Shown here one piece after another: positions 15,999-23,512 of a stretch of 64,000 bases of DNA. The stretch spans positions 49,449-113,448 of the forward strand of contig JBIKIN010000014.1 of the NCBI GenBank assembly GCA_044361595.1. Direction: 5' to 3'. The stretch comes from Pseudopedobacter sp044361595 (lineage in GTDB: Bacteria; Bacteroidota; Bacteroidia; Sphingobacteriales; Sphingobacteriaceae). Position 1 is the stretch's first letter, and every line of letters begins with the position of its first letter. The position numbers and the translations under genes are program-made. The notes beneath the pieces are model-generated. The model searched no databases and had not been told where the DNA came from. It was given only the letters and a program-made list of their open reading frames with translations.

Positions 15999-16700
15999 AT
16001 GAATGTATTAATAACAGGTGCAACAAAAGGTATTGGCAAAGCTGTAGCATTAAATATGGCGAAAAACGGACATCATTTAGCTTTATGTGCCAGAAGTGAG
16101 AACGATTTAAATGAATTAAAGCAAGAAATTAAATCGGAATACCCTAACGTAAAAGTGTTTATTAAACTAGCCAATTGTGCCGTAAAAGAAGATGTTTTGA
16201 CTTTCGCCGATGATGCACTAAATACCTATCAATCAATTGATGTATTAGTGAATTCTGTTGGCATATTTAAACCCAGTTTGCTTTTAGAAGAGGCTGATGA
16301 TGCCTTAGACTTACATCTCAAAACAAATCTTTTTTCTGCCTATTACTTATACAGGAAACTAGCCCCAGGCATGATAAAGCAACAGAATGGCTATATTTTC
16401 AATATATGTTCTGTGGCAAGCATTACAACTTTAAAAAATATTGGCAGTTATGCTGTAACTAAAGCAGCATTGCTAAGTCTTAATAACACAATGCGGGAAG
16501 AGTTACAGCAGTATGATGTTAAGGTGAGCGCTATTTTGCCAGGATCTACTTTAACAAACTCTTGGAAAGGGACAGAAATTCCGCAAGATGAATTTATTAA
16601 ACCAGAAGACGTGGCTAGTGCAATTGAAATGATTTTAAATTTAAGCAAAGGTGCTAATGTAGATCAGATTATAATTAAGCCTATACATGGTCAACTATAA
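15999..16700 (+). CDS. SDR family oxidoreductase (3-ketoacyl-ACP reductase-like)
   Basis: 233 aa, a classical short-chain dehydrogenase/reductase. It has the NADP-type Rossmann motif TGATKGIGKA (6-15), NSVG in place of NNAG (about 85-88), catalytic Ser138 (NICSVAS) and the YAVTK motif (Tyr151, Lys155). Its size and motifs fit the FabG-like group, but substrate is not evident. It is first in a tightly spaced plus-strand operon: the PspC gene begins 12 bp after its stop. Confidence 0.85.
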   Translation: MNVLITGATKGIGKAVALNMAKNGHHLALCARSENDLNELKQEIKSEYPNVKVFIKLANCAVKEDVLTFADDALNTYQSIDVLVNSVGIFKPSLLLEEADDALDLHLKTNLFSAYYLYRKLAPGMIKQQNGYIFNICSVASITTLKNIGSYAVTKAALLSLNNTMREELQQYDVKVSAILPGSTLTNSWKGTEIPQDEFIKPEDVASAIEMILNLSKGANVDQIIIKPIHGQL

Positions 16701-16712
16701 AAAAAGATTAAA

Positions 16713-17255
16713 ATGGAAAAGAAATTAAAAAGAGACGGTAAGGACAAAATGATTGCAGGTGTTGCATCTGGTCTTGCTAATTATTTCGAGCTTGATGTTA
16801 CTTGGGTAAGAATTGCATTTGGAATTGCAGCACTTTTTGGAGGAAGTGGTATTTGGATATACCTTATCTTATGGATAGCAGTGCCAGAAGATAAAATATC
16901 TGCTTTTACTTATACAGATTATAGGGTTAATACAGAAGATTCTACATTTAAAGAAAATTTTGGCTCCACATTTAAACCTAAAAAGAACGAAAATTTTGGA
17001 AAATTTATAGGTTTTGGATTGATTGCTTTTGGTGCATTCTTTCTACTCAAAGAATTTGATTTAATTCCGTATTGGTTTAGCATCAAAAAATTATTCCCTT
17101 TAGTGTTTGTGTTTATAGGACTAGCAATGATTTTTAAAGGAAAGAAAAATCAAAAAAACAATTTAACTCCTGAAGAACCAGAGGTAAATACTAACAATTC
17201 ATCAAACTCTTCAACAGAAACAGGAGAGCAACCATCTGATAACGCTAATTTATAG
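16713..17255 (+). CDS. PspC domain protein
   Basis: 180 aa. Residues 1-60 form a PspC domain: a basic start (MEKKLKRDGKDKMIAGVASG), then a helix ending in the IYLILWIAVPED pattern. Two further hydrophobic segments follow (about 89-106 and 125-142), then a low-complexity Asn/Ser/Thr tail. PspC proteins act in the phage-shock envelope-stress response in Proteobacteria; in Bacteroidota the role is less clear. It is 3 bp upstream of the LiaF-like gene, so the two are probably cotranslated. Confidence 0.85.
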   Translation: MEKKLKRDGKDKMIAGVASGLANYFELDVTWVRIAFGIAALFGGSGIWIYLILWIAVPEDKISAFTYTDYRVNTEDSTFKENFGSTFKPKKNENFGKFIGFGLIAFGAFFLLKEFDLIPYWFSIKKLFPLVFVFIGLAMIFKGKKNQKNNLTPEEPEVNTNNSSNSSTETGEQPSDNANL

Positions 17256-17258
17256 AAC

Positions 17259-18200
17259 ATGAAAGCTGATAAAATATTTTGGGGACTCATATTTGTTTTT
17301 GTAGGAACAATATTCCTTTTAGAAAATTTTGATATCATAGATTTTAGCTGGAGATATGTTTGGCGCTTTTGGCCACTATTATTAATCATAACGGGTGTTA
17401 ATATTGTATTTAGTAATTCAAAATCTAAAAGTGGCGCCATTATTATTGCCGTAATTACTTTATTTGCGCTAGCATTTTTAACTTTTAAAGGCTTAGAAGA
17501 AAGGCCTGCAGAAAATAGAAATTGGAGTTTTAATTTTGATAGTGATGAAGATGATTCTTCGTCCAGTAGTAAAAACTTATCGAACTATTCGGAAGATTAT
17601 GATGCTAAATACAATGAAGCTACCTTAAATATTGCAGGTGGAGCAAGTACATTTAAAATAGATAATGGTGCCGAAAAGTTATTTGAATCTACAATTAAAG
17701 AAACTAAGAATAAATACTTTTTAAAGAAAACCGATACCGACTCTACCGTAGTATTAGACTTTAGAACGAAAAATAATAAAACTTCATTCAATTTTAACGA
17801 TGAAGAATACAGTACCGTAAAAATGAAATTAAATGATAACCCTATTTGGGACATTAACTTGAAAATGGGTGCTGGTGAAGTTGATTTCGATTTATCTAAA
17901 AATAAAGTTAGAAATGTAAGTTTAAAAGGCGGTGCTGCAGAGTTTAATATCAAATTAGGCGAATTATATGATGATGTAAATTTAGTTGCAGAAACTGGTG
18001 TTGCAGAAATTAATATAGATATTCCTAAAACTGCGGGTTGCAAAATAAAAACTAACACTGGTTTGTCTTCTAAAAGCTTTAAAAACTTCATCAAAAATAG
18101 TGATGGAACCTACCAAACAGAAAACTTCAACACCGCAACAAACAAAATAAATATATTGTTGAAGGGCGGATTAAGCGATTTTGAAGTGACTAGATATTAA
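17259..18200 (+). CDS. LiaF/LiaI-like transmembrane protein (DUF5668 type)
   Basis: 313 aa. Two to three N-terminal membrane segments (FWGLIFVFVGTIFLLENF, then WPLLLIITGVNIVF, then AIIIAVITLFALAFL) resemble the LiaI-LiaF-like/DUF5668 region. A Ser/Asp-rich linker (about 95-115) leads to a C-terminal beta-helix-like domain (about 120-310) with repeating strands such as MGAGEVDFDLS, LKGGAAEFNIKLG and GVAEINIDI, like the DUF4097/LiaF sensor part. It probably senses or modulates envelope stress with the upstream PspC protein. The stop codon is immediately followed by the start of the RDD gene. Confidence 0.75.
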   Translation: MKADKIFWGLIFVFVGTIFLLENFDIIDFSWRYVWRFWPLLLIITGVNIVFSNSKSKSGAIIIAVITLFALAFLTFKGLEERPAENRNWSFNFDSDEDDSSSSSKNLSNYSEDYDAKYNEATLNIAGGASTFKIDNGAEKLFESTIKETKNKYFLKKTDTDSTVVLDFRTKNNKTSFNFNDEEYSTVKMKLNDNPIWDINLKMGAGEVDFDLSKNKVRNVSLKGGAAEFNIKLGELYDDVNLVAETGVAEINIDIPKTAGCKIKTNTGLSSKSFKNFIKNSDGTYQTENFNTATNKINILLKGGLSDFEVTRY

Positions 18201-18809
18201 ATGAATAGTCCAATTTATACCTTAGTTATTAATGGTAAACCGCAAGGTCCATTTACCATAGAAGAATTACAAAAGAATCAGATAAAACCTGATTCTTTTG
18301 TGCGTAAACCGGGTATGGATGATTATAAAGAGGCACACGAGTTTCATGAGTTACGTCAAATTTTAGGTTTTAAAAAACAATATACAAGTCCACAATACTT
18401 TGCCGAGTTCGATTTAAGAATGTTAGCTGTTTGTATAGATTGGTTTATCATTTTAGGAGTCACGTCTATTTTAGAACTAGTATTTGCACTTCTTTTTGAT
18501 GATAAGATTACCACCATTATTATTTTAGGAAGTGGTCTATTATTGATGCCTATTTTGAAATTTGTTTACCAAATTATATTAGAAAACAAACAACAAGCTA
18601 CCATAGGGAAAAAATTAATGAATATTAGAGTAACCAATATGAATGGATTAAAGCCCGATTTCTCGGAAATTCTACTCAGAAACTTAGCTAAAATTCTATC
18701 CACAGCTACTTTTTTCTTTGGTTATTTCTATTTGTTTCTGAACAAAAAACAACAAACCCTACATGATTTAATGGCAAATACTTTAGTTATTAAAGACAGA
18801 TTGATGTAG
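18201..18809 (+). CDS. GYF_2-RDD family membrane protein
   Basis: 202 aa. The N-terminal 55 residues (YTLVINGKPQGPFTIEELQ… FVRKPGMDDYKEAHE) form a GYF_2 domain. Residues about 65-200 form an RDD domain with three hydrophobic segments and the conserved blocks FDLRMLAVCIDW, TIGKKLMNIRV and the C-terminal TLHDLMANTLVI. RDD proteins are small membrane proteins, some proposed as ion transporters. The start ATG follows directly on the previous stop, so it is the last gene of the SDR-PspC-LiaF-RDD operon. Confidence 0.85.
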   Translation: MNSPIYTLVINGKPQGPFTIEELQKNQIKPDSFVRKPGMDDYKEAHEFHELRQILGFKKQYTSPQYFAEFDLRMLAVCIDWFIILGVTSILELVFALLFDDKITTIIILGSGLLLMPILKFVYQIILENKQQATIGKKLMNIRVTNMNGLKPDFSEILLRNLAKILSTATFFFGYFYLFLNKKQQTLHDLMANTLVIKDRLM

Positions 18810-19129
18810 ATTATTTTAAGTCAAGCTTCATTTCAAAAAAATTTAGCTCATTATTAATTTAAGTGCTAAATTAATAGAAAAAGCCATAAATAAACTTCAG
18901 ACCAAAGGGATATAACAAATCTAAATACAAAAATTAATCAGATTATAACAAGTATTTGTTTAGCTTTTGAATAGAAAATGATTAAATACTATTTACAAAT
19001 AGATAGCAATATTTACCATTTAACCTTTTTAATGATTTGTCTTATAGTCTATTATTTCAAAAAATAATGGATTTATAAAAACTCTTTCCCCAATAAATGC
19101 GTTTATAATAAAAACTAAACTAAATCAAA
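18810..19129. other. AT-rich intergenic gap, nothing recognised
   Basis: 320 bp between the RDD gene and the Rieske gene, both on the plus strand. It is very AT-rich, with no open frame of note, no strong hairpin, no heptamer array and no convincing TAnnTTTG promoter. The promoter of the Rieske gene is presumably here. Confidence 0.5.
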
Positions 19130-19591
19130 ATGGAACGTCAGGAATTTTTAAAATCATTAGGACTTGGTCTATTTGCAGTTTGTGCAGGCTCTTGTTTAAG
19201 TGCTTGTGGCGGATCTGAAGAAGTGGGCACTCCAACTAATCCAGGAAATAATCAACCACCAATAGCAGTAGGAAATAAAGTAACTGTTAATATGTCTAGC
19301 ATGCCAAATATTGGCGATTCAACAAAATCTAATGGTGTTTTATTTTTCAGGATGACAGCAGGCTCTACAGCATCTTCATTTGTGGCTACAGAGGCTATCT
19401 GTCCACACGCAGGTGGAGGTTTAGATTGGTTACAAGGTCAAAATTTAATTCAATGTAACTTACATCAAGCGCAATTTACCAGTAATGGTGCTGTGACTAG
19501 GGGCCCTTCTACAGGTGGAGGTGTTAGAGCATTAAGGATTTATCCCTTAGCAATAGAAAACAACACTTCTTTAACAGCAACTGTTTCTTAG
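19130..19591 (+). CDS. Rieske [2Fe-2S] lipoprotein
   Basis: 153 aa. The N-terminus (MERQEFLKSLGLGLFAVC…LSACGG) ends in a lipobox with Cys26; the RQEFLK start looks like a degraded Tat-type motif lacking the twin Arg. The Rieske cluster ligands are Cys91-Pro-His93 and Cys109-x2-His112 (ICPHAGG and CNLHQAQF), so the fold and iron-sulfur cluster should be intact. It is a small electron-transfer protein, perhaps membrane-anchored in the periplasm. No quinol-oxidase partner is adjacent. It is monocistronic. Confidence 0.88.
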   Translation: MERQEFLKSLGLGLFAVCAGSCLSACGGSEEVGTPTNPGNNQPPIAVGNKVTVNMSSMPNIGDSTKSNGVLFFRMTAGSTASSFVATEAICPHAGGGLDWLQGQNLIQCNLHQAQFTSNGAVTRGPSTGGGVRALRIYPLAIENNTSLTATVS

Positions 19592-19598
19592 TGTAGTT

Positions 19599-19964
19599 TT
19601 AATAATTCCAAAAGGCATCTTCAATATGTTTAATTTCGTATTGCTCAAAATCTTTTTGGAATAAGATGGCGATGATGTCAAATCTGATTTCACCTTTATG
19701 GCTCATTAAATAAATATATTCTTCGGCAGCGTCTGTTAACAGTCGCTGTTTTTTTTTATCTACAAATTCTTCAGGGTTTCCAAAATAATTACCCGACCGA
19801 GCTTTAACTTCTATAAATATTAACTGCTTATTATGAAAGGCAATAATATCAACCTCGGCTTTGCCGTAAATCCAATTCTGGTCTAAAATATCATAGCCTT
19901 GCTTTTCTAAAAATGCTACAGCTAAGGCTTCGGCCTTTTGACCATCTTCATTATGCTTAGCCAT
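19599..19964 (-). CDS. yraN: YraN family (UPF0102) endonuclease-like protein
   Basis: 121 aa, the usual family length. The pattern G(Q)KAEALAVAFLEKQGYDILDQNW, then KAEVDIIAFHNKQLIFIEVKARSG (broken here: EVDIIAFHNKQ and LIFIEVKAR), is the restriction-endonuclease-like core with Glu, Asp and ExK residues. The biochemical role is not settled. It begins on the base after the stop of dnaG, forming a two-gene operon. Confidence 0.88.
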   Translation of the reverse strand: MAKHNEDGQKAEALAVAFLEKQGYDILDQNWIYGKAEVDIIAFHNKQLIFIEVKARSGNYFGNPEEFVDKKKQRLLTDAAEEYIYLMSHKGEIRFDIIAILFQKDFEQYEIKHIEDAFWNY

Positions 19965-21881
19965 TTACTTAGTTATTACTGCTCCTAAAAAATTAGAAAT
20001 ATACCGCTCTAAATCTTTTAGCTGCATATACTCTCTCATTAGCAAAGTAACATTTGCCTCGTCTTTCTCTTCCTGAATCTGTTGTTGTTTATCGCTTATC
20101 ATCTTATTAATTTTTTTCTTTTTAAGATGAAATATAGCTCCCATTACTGTTCCCTTCAATTTCTCAGTTTCGCTAGGTACCGTAATATTATGCATGTTGT
20201 ACCAATTTTCACTCAATTGGTATGGGGACGAAATCATAGATATAGCCATAGAGGCAATTGCGCTATCAGTATGTTGAATAAAATCTTTCTCTTTAGGTAA
20301 ATAACCTTTTTCTAGTTCATCATGATAAAACTGAATTACTTTTTGATACAGTGGATTAGAGAAAGTAACATCGCTTAAATGAGTTACAATATAAGGCCCT
20401 ATGTAAGTATCAGTCTCATTATCCCAATTCACTAATTGATCGCCGTAGGTTAACAAAACGCGAATCATATCTTTTTCTTGATATTCGTCGGTTTGTATGG
20501 GCTTCTCCTCGTAGTACTCGTCTGGTAGAGGCTCCAAATCATAATCTTGAGGCTTAGGTTGTTTATCTTTTTTAGAATTTGATAATCTAATTTTATTTAA
20601 TTCTGAAATAAGAATGCGTTCTTCTATTTGTAATAAACCACTACACTCTCTCAAAAAAACAGAAGCTTTAATGCCATCAGGGATTTTGGCAATGCTTTCT
20701 ACAACCTCTCTAATTACACCGGCTCTTTTAATAGGGTCTGTACCTGCTTCCTGTAATAAAATCTCGGTTTTATAGAAGATAAAATCCTTTTTAGCTTTAT
20801 CAATGTGGGTTTTAAACGCAGCATCACCAAATTTTTGGATGTAAGAATCGGGGTCGTCGCCATCAGGAAAAAGGACCACTTTAACGTCTAATCCTTCTTC
20901 TAAAATCATATCTAAACCTCTTAAAGAGGCTTTAATACCAGCAGCATCACCATCATATAATATGGTTATACTTTTGGTAAACCTAGAAATTAATCTTATC
21001 TGTTCTGTAGTGAGCGATGTCCCAGAGGAGGCAACTACATTCTCCACACCAGCTTGTTGCACCGCCAAAACATCGGCATAACCTTCTACCAAATAACAAT
21101 TATCTAAATCTCTAATGGCTTTTTTAGCTTGAAAAAGCCCGTATAGCACATTAGATTTATGATAAATATCACTCTCGGGCGAGTTCACATATTTAGGAAC
21201 CGCCTTATCTGTTTTTAAAGTACGCCCACCAAAACCAATTACCCTACCCGTAAAATTATGGATAGGAAACATCACCCTACCTCTAAATCTATCGTAAATT
21301 TTGCCTTGGTCGTTTTTAATCACTAAACCAACATCCTCTAAAAAAATTTGCTGGTAACCATCTTTAATTGCAGCATCTAATAATGCACTCCAATCCTCTG
21401 GCGAATATCCTAACTCAAATTTTTTGATGATATCATCTCTAAATCCACGCTCTTTAAAATAACTTAAACCTATAGTTTTACCTGTATCGGTATTCCACAT
21501 GTTATTTTCAAAAAATTTAGCAGCATAATTAGAAACAATATAAAGACTTTCACGCCTATCTTGCTCTTCCTTAAACTCGGGACTGACCTCTGTTTCCTCT
21601 ACCTCAATATTATACTTGGCAGCAATATATTTTAAAGCCTCTGGATAGGAGTACTTTTCATGCTCCATAATAAAATTTACGGAATCGCCACCTTTACCAC
21701 AACCAAAACATTTGTAAATTCCTTTAGCCGGAGAAACATGGAAGGAAGGACTTTTTTCGCCATGAAATGGACATAAACCAATCATGCTGCTTCCTCTTTT
21801 TTTGAGGTACACAAAATCACCCACCACTTCTTCTACAATAGCAGTTTCTAAAATCTTATCAATGGTTTCTTTTTTAATCAT
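19965..21881 (-). CDS. dnaG: DNA primase
   Basis: 638 aa, synthesises RNA primers at the replication fork. The N-terminal CHC2 zinc finger has Cys37-x2-His40 and Cys58-x2-Cys61 (CPFHGEKSPSFHVSP; YKCFGCGKGG). It is followed by the RNA polymerase domain and TOPRIM with LVEGYAD (264-270) and LYDGDAAG (308-315). The C-terminal about 190 residues, which bind DnaB in other bacteria, are poorly conserved. Directly upstream of yraN with no gap. Essential gene in a normal setting. Confidence 0.95.
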   Translation of the reverse strand: MIKKETIDKILETAIVEEVVGDFVYLKKRGSSMIGLCPFHGEKSPSFHVSPAKGIYKCFGCGKGGDSVNFIMEHEKYSYPEALKYIAAKYNIEVEETEVSPEFKEEQDRRESLYIVSNYAAKFFENNMWNTDTGKTIGLSYFKERGFRDDIIKKFELGYSPEDWSALLDAAIKDGYQQIFLEDVGLVIKNDQGKIYDRFRGRVMFPIHNFTGRVIGFGGRTLKTDKAVPKYVNSPESDIYHKSNVLYGLFQAKKAIRDLDNCYLVEGYADVLAVQQAGVENVVASSGTSLTTEQIRLISRFTKSITILYDGDAAGIKASLRGLDMILEEGLDVKVVLFPDGDDPDSYIQKFGDAAFKTHIDKAKKDFIFYKTEILLQEAGTDPIKRAGVIREVVESIAKIPDGIKASVFLRECSGLLQIEERILISELNKIRLSNSKKDKQPKPQDYDLEPLPDEYYEEKPIQTDEYQEKDMIRVLLTYGDQLVNWDNETDTYIGPYIVTHLSDVTFSNPLYQKVIQFYHDELEKGYLPKEKDFIQHTDSAIASMAISMISSPYQLSENWYNMHNITVPSETEKLKGTVMGAIFHLKKKKINKMISDKQQQIQEEKDEANVTLLMREYMQLKDLERYISNFLGAVITK

Positions 21882-21980
21882 GTGCGGGGAAACAAATTTG
21901 CAGAAAATAAAAAGGAGTGCAAAAGAAAGTGGTAAAAATACAAAAGCTTAAAATAATAATTGCTCCATTTCAATGGATAA

Positions 21981-22012
21981 AAAAAGGCTTTCTGAAATTC
22001 AGAAAGCCTTTA
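21981..22012 (-). terminator. Rho-independent terminator of the susD gene
   Basis: The stem AAAGGCTTTCTG (21984-21995) pairs with CAGAAAGCCTTT (22000-22011) around a short loop, with a T run on the minus strand after it. It lies 23 bp past the stop codon of the SusD-like gene. It may also end dnaG-side transcription less efficiently. Confidence 0.85.
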
Positions 22013-22034
22013 ATATTAAATCATTTTTTGGTTA

Positions 22035-23477
22035 TTACCATAATTCGGTCTGTTGACCCGAAATAGCTGGATTATTATCAATCTCATCTTGAGGTATTGG
22101 CCAAGTCCAATATTTAGATGAAGGTAATAAATTAAGTGTAGTTGATGAGATGCCAGCTGTTCTAGCAACTCTTTTGGTTGTTCTTTTTAAATCAAACCAT
22201 CTATGTCCTTCACCTACTAATTCTTTTCTTCTTTCCAAAGCAATTTCGTCTAAAAGGGCTTGACCTAATAGATTAACAGGTATATAACCAGATATTCTTG
22301 CAGCTCTTAATTCGTTTAAATCTGCCAAACCAGTTGCGATTTTAGCTCCGCCTTGCAAAACTCTAGCCTCGGCTCTAATTAAATACATTTCACCTGTTCT
22401 TACTGCTTTAAAATTCACAACATTATCTATTGCGGTTAATCTACCTAAAAATTTTGTAAGAATTCTTCTGCTAACTCCTGATCTAGTGCTTGATGCGAAA
22501 TAAGAAGCAAATCTTACATCATTTACTTGATCAAAAGTTGCCTCTAAAGCTGGCTCTGGTCTAAATCTATTTCTATTATTAGCACCTGCATAAACTCCAG
22601 TTGCTGGAGAGCCTTCACCCACATTGAATGATACAGCCCAAATAACTTCTGCCGCTGAGGCATCTTTCCAAATTCCAGGAAAATTAGTTCTAGATGCTAA
22701 AGGAACTGCTGTTATTACTTGAGTAGCGTAACTCTCTGCTCTTACGTAATCTTTTGCATACAAGTACATTCTAGCTAATAAGCCTCTAACAGCATTAACA
22801 TCTAAATTAGACTTATTAGTAGCAGAGTTTAAACCAGTAACAGTAGATAATGCTGTTTCGGCAGCTAACATATCTACAAATATTTTATCCCAGGTATCTT
22901 TAACAGTTAATCGGGCTGGTTTTAGCGCTGTATTTACTTCTGATATGTATGGTATACCTTTTTTGGTAGAATTTCTATCATAGTCCTCTCCAAAGAAACG
23001 AAGTAAATCAAAATGTGCCATTGCTCTCAATGCCAAAGCTTGACCTTTAATACGGTTAACCCTTGCAGCATCTTGAGTAGCAAAAGCATCTATACCTCTT
23101 AAAGTTATATTGGCCTGAGCAATTACAGAATAAGCAGCAGTCCATGCAATTTCCACATCACTTTCTGTAGTGTTAAATGTCCAATCTACTTGTGGTTGCC
23201 AATTTGCTAAATCTTCTGAAGTTTGAACTAGATTATCACCCATCATGTCTGGTAAATTACCCCAAGTACTAGTGGTTTGACCACCACTACCAAAGTAACC
23301 TGTTTGTCTTAACAAAGCATAAGAGCCTGTTAACGAAAATTGATAATCATCAAGTGACTTAAAAATATCAGCGCCATCTTTTTGAAAGATCGGCTCTACT
23401 TCGATGACATCACTGCAAGCTGTAAACAACATCGTTGTTGTTAAAGCAGCTACTGTTAATATCTTATTTAAATTCAT
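22035..23477 (-). CDS. RagB/SusD family nutrient-binding lipoprotein
   Basis: 480 aa, the surface-exposed substrate-binding partner of a SusC-type TonB-dependent transporter. The lipoprotein signal ends at LFTACSD (Cys21). The SusD/RagB domain shows tetratricopeptide-like helices (ALRAMAHFDLLRFFGEDYD, about 149-167) and the C-terminal block NELRAAR…LLDEIALERRKELVGEGHRWFDLKR (split; about 385-430), which is diagnostic. It follows susC by 35 bp. No glycoside hydrolase, protease or regulator is adjacent, so the nutrient is not predictable. Confidence 0.92.
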   Translation of the reverse strand: MNLNKILTVAALTTTMLFTACSDVIEVEPIFQKDGADIFKSLDDYQFSLTGSYALLRQTGYFGSGGQTTSTWGNLPDMMGDNLVQTSEDLANWQPQVDWTFNTTESDVEIAWTAAYSVIAQANITLRGIDAFATQDAARVNRIKGQALALRAMAHFDLLRFFGEDYDRNSTKKGIPYISEVNTALKPARLTVKDTWDKIFVDMLAAETALSTVTGLNSATNKSNLDVNAVRGLLARMYLYAKDYVRAESYATQVITAVPLASRTNFPGIWKDASAAEVIWAVSFNVGEGSPATGVYAGANNRNRFRPEPALEATFDQVNDVRFASYFASSTRSGVSRRILTKFLGRLTAIDNVVNFKAVRTGEMYLIRAEARVLQGGAKIATGLADLNELRAARISGYIPVNLLGQALLDEIALERRKELVGEGHRWFDLKRTTKRVARTAGISSTTLNLLPSSKYWTWPIPQDEIDNNPAISGQQTELW

Positions 23478-23512
23478 GTCTTAAATTTTATTTTAATAAT
23501 ATAATCAGTCAA